From positions 12,876,001-12,940,000 of the forward strand of contig NC_135365.1 in the NCBI RefSeq assembly GCF_051622035.1: 64,000 nt of DNA. Direction: 5' to 3'. Under the pieces are notes generated by a model. It was not told where the DNA came from, searched no databases, and was given only the letters and a program-made list of their open reading frames with translations. Position numbers and translations under genes: made by a program. Numbering within the stretch: position 1 is the stretch's first letter; every line of letters begins with the position of its first letter. Positions 10,260-23,835 of the stretch are shown one piece after another. Source of the stretch: Arctopsyche grandis. Taxonomy: Eukaryota; Arthropoda; Insecta; Trichoptera; Hydropsychidae.

Positions 10260-12988
10260 CACCCTCTCGGTACAATTACTCATAATATATGTAGATTTTA
10301 AAAGGGTTTGTTAGCTCTTTGCCTGCGGACGACCGCTATAGACGTCATGCGTCAAACAAAATACTTTTTCTACTATAAAAGGTTTCAATTGAGATATTTG
10401 TTCATTTGAATTAATCTTACAATATATACATATATATTTATTTATGGTCGAAGCCTCTATTAAAGAAAAATCGCTAAAAAAGTACCACGAAAGTAGTCGC
10501 GGGCAAAGGGTTAAATACCGTAAAATCCCTATTAGTCAGTGGGATGGCCATAGGACTTGAGAGATTCAAGTTCAATATTCATGTTGATAATATTCAATAT
10601 TCATTCATGGATCTAAGCACAATATTCGTCGATTAATAATACAACCAAAATATAGAATGAATTTACACATTAGTATAAATTAATAACTTAATTTTTTTGT
10701 GAGTGATTGTTGTCAGTCGGATTATATATCGAAAATTTCCGATTATATCTAATGCTTCGTATATTTTTTACTCTAAATACATAAACAACATAAACGTATT
10801 TCCCGGAATGAAATAATCCCCGATGATGTAGCAGGAGTAATACGACCGGAAGAAAAAAGGGAGACAAAACGTTCCGCGATCCTATTAAAAAGGCTCGATG
10901 CCTCTCTATGGTTAATAACGAAGGGATTGAGGTCTCCAGGACCGGAACGGCTTCTTCGGCACAAATAAATTATTTTTCGTTAATACTCTCCCCCTCGCGG
11001 CATCATCCCTGTGCCATTATTTTTCGCGATGAGTTCCCCGTCCGTTCGTTGCCGGTCTGATACCCAAATCCCTAAATCCCTATGCCAGCCCTGCGAGACT
11101 TACAAAGGGTACTCCCATGCGAAGGAATTTTTCATTAGTTTCCCGTACGAGTAATGCATTGCTCGTTTTAAACTACTTACATTGGTAAATATTTATGTAT
11201 GTATGTATGTGCGGTATGAATTATTTTGTTCACCAGTGAAATGTCGTCGCTTTAATGGAAATTATTACAGGAAAGTGTTCTTTGTATGCATATTTCATAC
11301 AAGATATTTCCGGACCTCGAAAGATTAATTAATTTTTTTGCGTAATATTGTCTCGACATTTAAACTGTGCTTAATTAAAAGTTTTTCTTTAGAGTGATTA
11401 CAATTTTTTTGTGCCGGAGCTACGTTGTATTTTTAATCGTTTCATCCAGCAAGAAGAAAAATAAAGTTATGTAAAGGGCCTCATTTTTTTGTTATATCTG
11501 CCCATAGTATACCATCTGCTTTTTGAAGCAAGTTTTAGAATGATCAAAAGCTATATTTCTAATAGTGTTATACCCATTTACCATTTACATAATTTTTATA
11601 CCAAATATTTAAAAATATGAAAATTACTTGCACGCTTTGATTCAATTGATTCATTTGCATTAATACAGCTTATTTGATTATTAAATTAAACAAAATTCCG
11701 AACCACTGAACATGCATTGAAACTAGGGGTTCCAAATAGCCGGAAACTAATGGTTGCCGGTGATTTTTCTTGAACCGGTTAGCCGATATTTAGGGAAATG
11801 TTGGCTTTGTAGCATTTTATTAAATTTAAAAATTAATAACATCCATGGAGATGATTATAGCTATATTTAATTATTAAATATTTTATATTCCATATGCAAT
11901 CAAAATTTTCAGAATTGGTGTGTACTTTGTATAAATACAAAGTGGCATACAACCCATGCGCCCATAAATAATCCCTTCTTTAGCCTAAAGCTTATGTTAT
12001 AAGCTCTTATATTGTATATACATACAATAAGAATGTACTCAATATTTGATTGGTTTGGTACGAATTATAAAACCAACAAATAGACGTATTTATCAATATC
12101 AAACCCCATAAACTTCTTGTAGTAAATAAACTATGGTCCTATAATCCATTTATATTTATTCAGTACTGTGGTGGTTAATTTTAATTTCAGATTCAGATTG
12201 ATTGTTTGGTATATAAGAAACGACCTATGTTCATGAATATGTTATGACGCGTGGAAAAAAAGACGAGAAGCTAGCACACTCACTTGCCCAGTCTGTACTG
12301 ATTAATAATTTATGAAGCAAATAGCGGTTATAACGGTCCAGATTTCCTGTGCTTCGTCGTCTCAAAAGCGCCGAATTCGCTTCTTTCCGGTTAATATCAT
12401 TAGGGTGGGAATCTGGACGAACGTACATAAAGTGTGGAAGAGTCTTTTCGTCCAGGTTTCCTTCGTCAGGTTGGGTAAGGGCCCGCTATCCAGTCACATT
12501 ATGCCGTTTGAATAATTCATACGACGAAACCAATTCCCCGTCTGGGCCGTATTATCCGACGGTGGAAAACTCCACGGGTGGAAAGCGGATATGAGCGCAA
12601 CCCGGAAAATTCACGCTTGCCGGACTACTTTTCCAGTATTAAAACTCAAATCATACAATACTATCCATACACTGTGTCACCGATCATGTAAATACCTATC
12701 TACGTATGTATGTAATTTATCATAGCTCGGTTCGGATTATGGTCGAAAGGTTTGGGGATCCAATCGTTGAAATAGTTGGAAAATTTATTTGATTTTCTCA
12801 GTGGTTTTGGAGTTGAGCGATTTTGAGGGAATACATTTAAATTTCAAATTCAATATTCCCTTGTGTTATGATGTGAAATTTTAATTATAAGTGCGAGAAA
12901 TATGGTATATGTAAATAACCGTAAAATGATATCCTTGGAATAATGAGATGGAGTCGAAGTGCACGTGGGTGAAATACATGTATATATA
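10260..12988. other. Intergenic, with two non-repetitive islands
   Basis: 10785-11160 and 12230-12640 are less AT-rich, free of simple repeats and transposon ends, and lack a plausible protein. Candidate regulatory DNA. The rest is AT-rich. Confidence 0.35.
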
Positions 12989-13700
12989 CAGTCGTAGACA
13001 AATATAATAGACCACTTGTCAAAATGCTTTTGACCGAAAATACTCGAGCATTTGAAACAGCCACTACCTGTATCACATCTTACTAAGAATTCCGCTATTG
13101 TTCAACCCTACTTTATTTTCATTGGGTTTTTTTATTATTTAAAAAATATATGAAATTCTCCTTTTTACACAAATCAGTGTTTTGAGACAAGTGGTTTAGT
13201 TGCGTTGTTTTTATCGTTTTAATTTTTATTTATTTATTTTTTAATTAAGTGCGTCTTCTTTTATTGCCAAATGCCAAAAACATGGGAATCTAGTAAAGGA
13301 AATGGGACTGAGATTTTTTTAATTCATTTTCAAGGGTCAGGATGGATGAAAATTTCCATATAACTAACATTATCGGAATGTGCGGTCCAAACGACTTTTA
13401 AAGTGTACAATGAAATTGATTCTATAAAAAAAAAACGATCAAATACGGGAAGAGTAAGGAAGAGAGCACTGCGCTAAAGTCTCATTTTAACGAACATGTC
13501 TTTAAAAGTCCGACAAATGGACCGGACCGTTTTAACAAGCAGGAGAAATAAAAGTGAAATGAAATATAAAATTTTCTTCTCAAACCGTAAGAAGACGACT
13601 GACGAAAGCTGGATTATGGGGCTGCAGTCTGAAAGAAACCACTTCTCTCTGAGGACAAAAACATTTTCTAGACGTGGCCTTATACATTTGTCCACGACTG
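12989..13700 (+). mobile_element. Tc1-like element, internally deleted
   Basis: Inverted ends CAGTCGTAGACAAAT and ATTTGTCCACGACTG, flanked by TA on both sides. The interior starts with a transposase-like N-terminus and lacks the catalytic domain, so it could move only with help in trans. Confidence 0.82.
13271..13690 (+). pseudogene. Tc1 transposase N-terminal remnant
   Basis: From the ATG at 13271 one frame gives a Tc1-type helix-turn-helix pattern (SECAVQTTFKVYNEIDS, then KKKRSNTGR..RKRAL), the bipartite DNA-binding region with its GRPR-like hinge. TAA codons interrupt it near 13361 and 13472, and the DDE domain is absent. Confidence 0.6.
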
Positions 13701-16164
13701 TATATGTATATAGTATATGGAGTTGACATACTTGTTATACTTGTGGTTTAAAGCATCAAATTCAGGATCGAGCATACATACGTATGTACATATGTTAAGC
13801 TAAGTTTAAATAATATATTATAAATATCTTTTTCACTAAGAATTTAGGTTGAATATACGTTCAATACTGTTTATATGACCGAATATCAGATTAATTTAAG
13901 ATGATTTATGGTTGGTAATGTGGAAGTTGGGCAAATTTCTGACTAGACCTGCTGATCACGCAAATGAAACAACTGTTTTATGTACATAAATTATATACAA
14001 ATTTTCGAAATGAAAAATATATTATTACGATTCTGACATACAATAAGAAAAACTAGGCATAAGTTTATCTTTCGCCAAACGCCTTTTACGGCTGATTGCA
14101 GATTCCATACAATTAAATACCTTGACGTTGTGGGATAACTTGCAAATGGCTTATAAAAAAATAGTATAATATAAAGTTCGTAAAATTTCCGAATAAACGC
14201 TCTGTCCAAAATCAAGGCAAAAATTTAAAATCGGAGAGTGAAAATCAAAGATCGATTGGTTTGAGCATAGAGACGTCAAAAAGTTACCTTAGACGTTTTG
14301 GCCATAGCACGCATATCGAATTATCAACATTATAATATAAACATTTTAACATTCATTACATAACATATAGCGGCTTTTACCCGGCGTTGCTCGGGACTAT
14401 GTGAAGATAGACCATAGAAGATAGAGCGATTGTGGACTGATTACATGTTGAATAGTATAAAAAAAAGAAAAACGCATATTTTAAATTATTCAATTGTTTT
14501 TTTTTTTTTAATAAATAACTTAAATATAATTAACGACAATTTAATTTGATATGTTTGTCGGGCACAGTATTCAAAAATGCATCTGTTACTATTATATAAT
14601 ATGTATCATACATACATATACATAATATATGAGACTACGTGTTGCTTTTGTGCTTCGTCGCATTTTCCACGAGAGGCTGATTCTCATGTGTGCGTTCTCT
14701 TTTTCGTCTTCATCTGGGTCGACGTATATTTTCGTCTTCAGTCGCACTACACACCCCGGAAAACGCCATTGTGGTTCGAAACAATCCAGGGATTTTATTA
14801 CGTCGATTCGGATAAAAGGGAAAGCTCCTCGTATAAGAAAACACTTCGGTATAAAAGCTCATATTGAAATTTATACGCGATCGTATACGAAAACGTATAG
14901 CCTATCCACGCTTACGTGGAATAAGTCATCCGAGGATTTATATAAAATATTTCTCAGAAAAGAGCTCATCCTTATATAGATTGTAATGTCAATTAAGTTA
15001 AATCTGTAATGTTTACGTAAATTCGTATACGTTTTCGTTTATATATATAGGTATAATGAGAAATATTTTTTCTCAAATAGAAATGCAACAAACAAAATGT
15101 TTCATATAATACGTAAAATATGTATGTACATATGTATGTCTGTATGCAGGCTTAACTTCCTTGTGCGATACGGAATTAAAACATTCTATAAGAAGACAAC
15201 CCGTCTTCTATTTCAAACGAAATTTTAGGATCTATTTTAAACGAAATTTTATAATTTTATGCTTTCATTGTGGCGCATTAGGAATTCCTGTAATACCACA
15301 ATGATCCAAACTTTAGTTATATAAATAAATAATTAAAAAAAAATCAAGTAATAGATGATATTTTCACAATCTTTTTATTAGCCTAACTCTGTTAGTTCAG
15401 TGACATTTCAGTGACATTTTGAACCATTTCCACTCTTTAGGTCGCTTTGATATCTTACCAACATACGATATCTTAGCTAACATTGAAGTAATTAAATGAA
15501 TCCGACATGAAGCTAGAGAAGTTTAATCATTTACGAACTCATTAAAAATTACATCGTAATCTTGTGTCAAATCAAAGCGATGACGGCTAGCTATCCTAAC
15601 TTGGTTTTCTACCACCCCTTCACAAATAACAGTTAAATAGTTATGACAGCTACTTTTTTTCACCCTCATTTTTACATATATAATAATAAAATTTATATTT
15701 TAGACTGTTATAAAATACATATGTATTTATGATAAAATTAATAAGCCCTGTCTTATAATCATAAACAAATATATGTATGTAAAATTTCGATATCAGTACA
15801 AAATCACATTCTACGACGACATAAGATTTTCCGAAAGAAATACGAAATAGCTAGCAATTTCTGATAAATGACAATATTTTATCCATACGCCAAAAAAATA
15901 TTTTCATTTCGTAGTTTACATAGAAAAGTTGTGCATATAAAAACTATAAAAAGAATGGGCTTTCAGTATAAAACAAAGTATATAAATTTTTCTGAATTAT
16001 TGTATACGAAGTACCTACATATAATTTTTTGATAACGCAATTTTTGTACAAATAAAGGTATAATAAAAATCATAAAGCAAAAGTAGTTGTAATATATCGT
16101 TGCCTATTTTTACAAGATTTTTTTTATACATTGGATAAAAATGATGCGCGATATCGTGCATGTT
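13701..16164. other. Intergenic, with one island
   Basis: 14640-14960 is mixed-composition (a 116-codon frame there has no recognisable domain). The rest is AT-rich. Confidence 0.35.
14365..14396 (-). mobile_element. Helitron-like 3' end remnant
   Basis: CTTTTACCCGGCGTTGCTCGGG resembles the family's hairpin in reverse. Nothing else of the element is evident. Confidence 0.4.
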
Positions 16165-16230
16165 TAAGGTCTGTTTATATAACAGCTCGGTACAGAATTG
16201 CAGGAAAAGACTACTTTATTCATAATATAC
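16165..16230. mobile_element. Family C left end
   Basis: AGGTCTGTTTATATAACAGC and CGGTACAGAATTGCAGGAAA resemble 48985-49040. Confidence 0.45.
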
Positions 16231-16539
16231 AGCTACGCTAGTCAATTTTACATGTTAGTTAACATATTTAAAATTGCCATTATTACATAGTAATAGTAAA
16301 ATGTTGAAGAAATGAATGCCAAATTTTGTTTATACCAAATTTCAGTTGAGTCCATAGTGAGAAGGTAAATAAACGATTATTAGTAAGTTAATATATTTCG
16401 ACAAACTAGAATAACGAAAAGCTTGCCAACCAATAGAAAGTAGTAAATAATTATTTATGTTTAGGTCAAATAATTGACATGTCCGGTAGTAAAGAAGAAG
16501 AAATAAAGAGACGTATGAAATTAGTATGGAGTGCATTTT

Positions 16540-17182
16540 TTCGCACTTTCGGAGATATATGTGTTTTTTAAATCGCGCGATTTTTCTATATACATATGTG
16601 TTGATATATGTATGTATGTATGTATTGTTCGGTCGATGTCTCAAAATCTGTCAATTTCCTGTTCAAAATTAATATTGGAATCTATAGTCGGATTTTTCAT
16701 TTTTAGTACTTTTCAGCTTTCAAATCTCTCTAAATAGTCATCCAGTTCAAATCAAAAGTACGTATTTTCATTTGAAAAATATTTATTGGGATAGTGTTCT
16801 GGCCACACTATTTTTTGTTTTCGTTTAAAAAAATTAATTGGAAGTGAGCTGAATTTTAAATCGGTAAAATTGCGAGCTAAAAGCTCTTACTAGTATTTAC
16901 TCGTATTTACACGAATCTGAATTGAATTAATAAGGATAATATATTAAATTGTCTTTATATGAGAATTAAATAAAATTCTACTTAGAAAAATCATATTTCG
17001 ACTATTCTTGTGGATTAAAAACAAAAATTATATTGATAACTGGCTTACCTCGATAAAATAAACGGATCTCGAGCCAATCAAAATTTTTTATTACTAGATT
17101 CATGTTCACTGGGCATAGATCTATAAGAAAAGTCATATCTCGTCTCTGAACCAAAAAAAAATCGTCATTTGTCGAACAGTGT
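16540..17182 (+). mobile_element. TIR element (CACTGTTCGACAAATGACG family), right part
   Basis: The body contains CTTTCAAATCTCTCTAAATA, TTCTGGCCACACTATTTTTT, CGAGCTAAAAGCTC and ACTAGTATTTACTCGTATTT. It ends in an arm reading CGTCATTTGTCGAACAGTG at 17182. The same arm is found inverted at the left of the 50632-51390 copy, so the full element has terminal inverted repeats beginning CACTGTTCGACAAATGACG. Superfamily unknown. Confidence 0.7.
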
Positions 17183-19286
17183 AATTTGTGTTTTTATTTT
17201 ATTTTTTGTCAGGTATTTATCTTTCACGGTAAATTACGGCTTAGATTTCCACTTCGAAATGGTAGATTCAAATCGAATTGGTTCACTGTTGAATTGAAGG
17301 GTTCATGTGAATCTTAGAAACGAGGTAATTGTTCGCATTGAAGGGTTTACCGGATTATCGAGCCAACGTTACCGAGCTAGATTGCGAACTTTAGTCGCAC
17401 GCGTATGCGGGGAGATCTACGAATCCTCACACACGTATTACCGGGTGTGTAGGATGAAGGCCTTTCCAGCTAACCTTATTTTCTCATGTTAATGAATCTA
17501 AAAGTTCACTGTAGTACGTAGAGCGTAAAATGTTTTGTGCGATGTGCTCTCGCGAAAGGCGTTGTCAAGTCTTCTTAAATAATCCAAAGTCAATTTCGCT
17601 GCGAATTTCCATGATAATAACTTTAATTTCGCATTGAATCGACATGCGAGATTTACAAGTTATGGCGATTAAGCGCCCCTAGCCCATTCGAGACCTCAGT
17701 TTTGCATATACATGTACGTGTAATTACACCAGAGTTTGGTATTATTAGTCGGTATAAATATCGGCGTGAGAACGAGTGTCGGGAAAGTATTATTGGATCT
17801 TATGTGCGATAAATCGACGTAGAGCGGATAAATGTACCTAAATATAATAATAAATTTGTATACATACCGGAGAGTTTGGTCAACATGTACAGATGTACAT
17901 ATATGTGTATACAACGTGCTCACACTAGAATGAAATTCCAAATGTAAACTTTGTTATAGAGTTTGCCAAAATGTGTGCCGCGGAACGAATATTTGTATAT
18001 TGTTTGTACATGTGTATATGATATGTATAACATAGGAATCAATTTAAATAGTTGGCTATAATGTTCAATTAAATGGTCAATAACTTGTATGAAAATTTAA
18101 TGATAATAGTGTTTTATATGCCTATATGTAGATAAAAATTAACGATGAGTAAACCGCTTATTATTTTAAGTATTTTTTAACAAACAGACAATCGTCAAGC
18201 AGTCAGTGACAGTTAATGTATCTAAGTGATCATCTATTTACTGACCAAGTCAAACGAAGTTTTACCAAACCAAATAAATACAAATAATATCTATATGTAG
18301 GTATATGTAGATGCAATTTTTTGTTTAAAATAAAAATTGTGTATTGCTTTTTAATATTTTGTTAATTTTTTGTTTAAGTTTGAGTCTATAATGACCGATG
18401 ATGAAGATCGTGAAGATATCTGATGTTGCTGTTATTAGATAAGTACGAGGAATTGTTTCAAAGTACCATCTGTAGGGAAAAAAATCTTAGGAATTTGTCT
18501 CTTCAACTGGTACTTTATCAAAACCGTAAGATTTCCTTTTGATAACTAATATATTATTTATATAAGATTCAGTTTTTAAGCCTAGAGGAGTGGATGTATA
18601 ATGTCGAGTGTTGTTTGCATTATTTTATATTGTATTATTTTAGTATATTATTATATATAATATTATTTTAGGGAAATGAAATTTAAATATCGTACATTGA
18701 AACATTGACGAGATTTTTACATATTTTATAAACGGGCATTTAAATTTGAAAAATAATTTATAATTGAAGAAATTTCGTTTTTTTTTTTTTTTTTTTTTTT
18801 TTTGCACAATTTGCAAAATGTCTACAGTGTATGTATGTATTTACATACGTACTTATGCTATTTGTCATTTGCATTTAAATTATATTTTCTAAGACATACG
18901 TATGTATATGACCGTAAGCATTTGTAATGTACTAAATTTAATTCGGAAGTTTTGGAAACGCTGGACCGACATATAAAATATCTGGTGTAAACTTATTACA
19001 TGTTCAAGTTCGATATTACAGATTGCCACGATCGCGGTAAAGAATTGCTTCTAGTTATTCGTGATTGAGAACGTCGCATAAAATGCTCTTCTTGGAGATT
19101 TTTCTCGTAAAATATTAGTTTTTTCAGTATTGTTATATTTTATATACATATGTATGTATATTGTGATATATAAAGAAAAGGCAATGCTTAAGGTTTCGAT
19201 TTTTAAAAGAAGATTTTCATGTTTTGTTGTAAACGCTGAGACACATAAACATAAATATGTAAGTAAACATTTTTTATATTACATAT
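17183..19286. other. Intergenic, with one island
   Basis: 17290-17660 is mixed-composition without repeats. A T-run of about 26 lies at 18778-18803. No gene seen. Confidence 0.35.
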
Positions 19287-19770
19287 GTTACAGTGGAAGC
19301 GTATTCATATTCGATACAACTCAACTAGCAAATTTTATATGTATCTACAAGCGCAAATACACTTATATATAATATAATACGCCAGTTGTAATACATATGT
19401 ATATCAGTTGTGTTTTGACAACTTTGATTGATGTTTTGATGTTGATGTTTTTACGAATACCTTAGAATTCAATAATGCGTTAATACTTGCTAGGTATTAC
19501 GAATTAAGGTAGTGAGTAACGTATTACGATAACTCTGAGAATGTGTTCAAAACAAAAATGTAACTTTCCAACTCAATTTACTAATCGAGTTCAAGAAAGC
19601 CCAACCTCTCCATTAGTATTCCTTCTTGAGAATTATTTCTCAAGAATTTCTCGAAAAATATGTCAAATTGAGAATTCTCATTTCTCGAGAAATTTTATAA
19701 AACCTTTTTGTATTATACAAAAATATTTTTATTTTGAATATTTTCAAAAAGCTTACAACCACTGCCCTTT

Positions 19771-19783
19771 ATAAAGCTACATT
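19771..19783 (+). repeat. 13-bp target-site duplication of the Jockey LINE (left)
   Basis: ATAAAGCTACATT, repeated exactly at 24106-24118 straight after the poly(A). It fixes both ends of the LINE. Confidence 0.93.
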
Positions 19784-19949
19784 CACTCGTCACTCGACGC
19801 TCCGTGAGAACGGACGTGCCGAAGACGTACTCTCTGTGCGAGCGCTCATAATACAGCGATACGCCATACCGTCAAAAAACCCACACCTTTTAACATACAA
19901 AACAAACACCCCCCACAAAACGAACACCAAACGAACACATGTTGGCACC

Positions 19950-21158
19950 ATGCGAGGATCCAACCTGAAAAAGCGAATTAAGAAGACACTGATAACTACA
20001 ACCGAAGCTCCTCAACCAGGCTGCTCTCAGACCGCTCAGATGGAGACCGAGTGGCAGTTTCCAAAACATACGGCAAAGAACGTGAAAGATGTTGCTCCTG
20101 AATTTAAAATTCAGGAGAAAAACAAATTTGAAGGCCTCTTGGAAGTTTCCGATGTCCCCAGAAGCGGTGGAAGAATCCCGCCCATCATCATGACAGCTAC
20201 TGGCACTCACGGCAGCATGATCGAGTCGATCAAGAAGTTTATAAAAGACTTCACAATGACTTACATTGGTCAAAATAATGTCAAGATACAATGTAAAAGT
20301 CTTGAAGACTTTAAAAAACTTCGGGATGGATTGACACCAGACCGACAATTCCATACCTTTTCCAGGAAGGAGGAAAAGGAAATAAAAAGTGTCGTACGTG
20401 GCTTGCCGAAATTGCCGGAAGCTGATATTAAAGATGACATCATCAGACAGGGATTCCCTGTAACCAAAGTCATACAGATGAAGACGAAGGAGCCTAGGAG
20501 CAACGCCACCGAGCTATACTTGGTGTTCTTCGAGCCATCGGTATCGGCAAAGAAGATTAAAGAAATCCGGTACATCTGTTACACAAAGGTCAGTGTCGTT
20601 AAATATACTAGTAAATCACAAAATATTACTCAATGTTTCAGATGCCAAGAATATGGACACGCTGCGAAAAACTGCAATCGGCAGGCCAAGTGCGTCAAAT
20701 GTGCCGGCACTCACCTCACCGCACAATGCAATCAAGGAATAGTTACCCCTGCTGTCTGCTCAGGCTGTTCAGGATCTCACCCCGCTAACTTCAAAGACTG
20801 TCCAAAAAGACAGAGCTATCTGAAAATGCTGGAATCGAGGAAGAATCGAGCATCAATTGTCAAAGCCAACCCTTGGAAACTCCCAGTGGCGCAGCCACAA
20901 AATATCCCGGTCGTTAACGATCATAACTTCCCAAAGCTACCGACCATTAAAACTCCTTCACCAAATATCCCAAATATCCCTAAAAAACCCCACCAACCAA
21001 CCAATCCCAACATTCAACCAACAACAGACCTAACTTCCATGGCGTCTATGACGAAGATGTTGAAGATCCTCCAGGAGATTCGTGCCAAGGCCAGCGGTTG
21101 CACTGACAAACTAGAGCTGGCACTCATGCTTGTCGAATATCTCGATGTCTTTGATTAA
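19950..21158 (+). CDS. Jockey ORF1, gag-like nucleic-acid-binding protein
   Basis: 402 codons, intact. The start is the ATG at 19950, the first in frame within the element; the frame is open further upstream but crosses the target-site junction at 19784. The N-terminal third is basic (KKRIKK near the start). The middle has the RRM-like region found in Jockey gag proteins, with PPIIMTATG opening it. Three zinc knuckles follow at residues about 229-284: CFRCQEYGHAAKNC (CCHC), CVKCAGTHLTAQC, and CSGCSGSHPANFKDC. The C-terminal tail is proline- and asparagine-rich. In this family the product coats the RNA and carries the RNP to the nucleus. It overlaps ORF2 by 14 bp in the adjacent frame, which suggests translational coupling or reinitiation. 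Confidence 0.92.
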   Translation: MRGSNLKKRIKKTLITTTEAPQPGCSQTAQMETEWQFPKHTAKNVKDVAPEFKIQEKNKFEGLLEVSDVPRSGGRIPPIIMTATGTHGSMIESIKKFIKDFTMTYIGQNNVKIQCKSLEDFKKLRDGLTPDRQFHTFSRKEEKEIKSVVRGLPKLPEADIKDDIIRQGFPVTKVIQMKTKEPRSNATELYLVFFEPSVSAKKIKEIRYICYTKVSVVKYTSKSQNITQCFRCQEYGHAAKNCNRQAKCVKCAGTHLTAQCNQGIVTPAVCSGCSGSHPANFKDCPKRQSYLKMLESRKNRASIVKANPWKLPVAQPQNIPVVNDHNFPKLPTIKTPSPNIPNIPKKPHQPTNPNIQPTTDLTSMASMTKMLKILQEIRAKASGCTDKLELALMLVEYLDVFD

Positions 21159-23835
21159 CGGGAGGCGCCTGAACATTCTAGCTTGGAATGCTCGTGGACT
21201 TAAGAATAAGATTGACGAACTAGAGTCGGCGATCGGTGAGTACTGTGTTGACATAGTTTTAATCTCCGAGACCTTCTTAAAACCTCATATCCGTATTAAC
21301 CTACCTAACTTTAACTGCTATCGCGAAGACCGAGAACAGCATGGAGGGGGAGTTGCCATTTTTATAAAATCGTCAATTAAACATTGTCGCGTAATAACTC
21401 CGCCACTAAAAAATTTAGAACTAACCGCCATCGAACTAACAATTAACAACACCCATCACATAGTAGCATCCGCTTACAATCCTCCCCAAAAACGATTATT
21501 GGCATCCGATCTTAACAAAATATTTAACATTGGTAGTTCGGTAGTGGTAGCTGGTGACTTTAATGCCAAACATCCGTTATGGAGTTGCGTAAACACTGAC
21601 CAACAAGGCACAACTCTTTTTAAATACATTCAACTAACAGATACAATCTTACTTCATCCGGATACATACACACACTATCCCACAAATAACTCACAACCAT
21701 CCACACTAGATCTTGTCCTCGTCAAGAACTGCCCAAAAATATCGACACCAAATGCCCTTCAAACCCTGTCGTCTGATCATCTCCCGATAATCTTCTCAAT
21801 CGACGGGAAACCCGAGGAAATCATCAAGCATAGTTGGGATTACGGGAGAGCTAACTGGCGAGAGTTCAAGTCGTACATAAATGACCAAACCATTCTAACT
21901 TCTACCACACTCACAAACAAAACCGAAATCGACAGCTCCATAATACACCTAACGGAATCAATAACTCGATCCAAACACCTTCACATACCTAAGACACAAT
22001 ACATTGAACACAAATTAGAGATAACTGACTTTGTTGCAAATCTAATTAAAAGTAAAAATAAACTCCGTAAAATTTGGCAAACATCAAAAAATCCAGCATT
22101 GAAAACATTAATTAATAAGCTCACATATCAAATTAAAATTAGAATCAAAGAAATCAAAAATGAAGCTTGGTCTAAAAAATTAGAAAAATTGAGCTCAGTT
22201 GATGGCTCTCTATGGAAATTAGCTAAAGCGATTCGCAGGACAAAAAACTCGATTCCTCCATTAGATGATGCAGGAATCTCAGTGACGCGTGATTGCGACA
22301 AAGCAGAACTATTATCAAAATCCTTCCAAAAACATCACACACTCACACAACATTACAATCACATACCAACGCATAATAAAGTCAACCGGTCCATTAAAAT
22401 CATCACAAAAACTCCCACTAACAGTACTAAAAATATAAAATTGGTGCATCCGTGTGAAATCCAAAATATAATACGTAATTTAAAAAATAAAAAGGCACCT
22501 GGGCGAGATTCAATAGATAACATCACAATCAAACAACTTCCATTTAAAGCTTTAGTCTCACTATCTAAAATATTCAACGCATGTTTACTCACCGGGTATT
22601 TCCCAGAATACTGAAAAACAGCCAACGTAATTCCCATACTTAAGCCCGATAAAAGCTCAAAAAACCCGGCCAATTATCGACCCATTAGCTTACTTTGCAC
22701 GCTTTCAAAAATTCTGGAAAAAATAATCTACACACGTTTACTTAAAGTCGTAAATAAGAAATTAATAAATGAACAATTTGGATTTCGCACTGGACATTCC
22801 ACGACCCAACAACTAACAAGACTAACTGAACACGTGACGAAGAACTTTAATATGAAGAGAAGTACCGGAATGGTATGTCTCGACATAGAAAAGGCCTTCG
22901 ACACGGTTTGGCACGATGGACTCATTCATAAGCTCCTTATTAACAAAATACCAAACTACCTAATTCTCATCATCAAATCGTACTTAACTCGTAGAAAGCT
23001 AGTGGTTAGCGTAAATAATGAATTATCGTCTCCAAAAATAATCGCAGCTGGCGTTCCGCAGGGGAGCTTGCTTGGCCCACTCTTGTTCTCCATATATATA
23101 AATGACATACATATTCCAAAAAACTGTCACATAGCCCTATATGCAGATGATACAGCTTGCTTCACAAGTAGCAAAAAACCAGACACTATTCTTAAAAATC
23201 TTGAATTTGCAATTAAAACAATGACTGAACACTTCACTAAGTGGAAAATTCAAATTAATCAAACCAAAACAGACGCCATATTCTTTAGTGTTAGAAAACA
23301 TAAGCCAAGTTCAGATCTGAAAATCCCCTCTGGAGAAAGTCTGAAATGGCAGTCAGTAATAAAATATTTAGGAGTAACGTTTGATAAAAGAATGAGATGG
23401 GCACCTCACATTGAGGCAGCGAAATGCAAGGCGATGCGGGGTATATCCTCAATATATCCAATATTTAATCGCCATAGTTCTTTATCAACGCTAAATAAAA
23501 TAAAATTATATCGCGCGCTCATATTACCATTATTAACCTATGCTTCACCTGTATGGAATAACGCCTCGAATACTAACCTTTCCAAGCTCCAAGTAATACA
23601 AAATAAATCCCTTAAAATAATTTATAATACACCCATATATACTAACCTGAAAAAACTGCATGCTATATATAATATTCCGTTTGTTACAGACATTACTAAC
23701 AAACTAACCAGTAGATTCTATGAAAGAATCACTAATAACCATACTAACACACTTGTGAAGAGTCTCGGTGATTACAACAAAATGTCTATACCCTTCAGGT
23801 ATAAACACAGATTACCTAAACACAATCTGCTTTAG
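21145..23835 (+). pseudogene. Jockey ORF2 (APE endonuclease + reverse transcriptase), one in-frame TGA
   Basis: 896 codons from the ATG at 21145 to the TAG at 23833, with a single internal TGA at 22612-22614 (codon 490) where the family normally has a tryptophan. The endonuclease shows WNARG (residue 14 on), SETF with Glu42, GDFNAK with Asp138 and Asn140, and SDHLPI with Asp211-His212, so its catalytic set is complete. The RT begins about residue 450 (KAPGRDSID), with the first catalytic Asp near residue 580 (LDIEKAFDTVW), GVPQGSLLGPLL, and YADD at residues 666-669. The protein would mediate target-primed reverse transcription. The TGA cuts off nearly the whole RT domain, so this copy should be inactive alone unless read through; otherwise the frame is uninterrupted, implying recent loss. 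Confidence 0.93.

Noticed and set aside
19734..19949. Upstream extension of Jockey ORF1
   Set aside because: It starts in host DNA left of the insertion junction at 19784; no ATG in the element precedes 19950.
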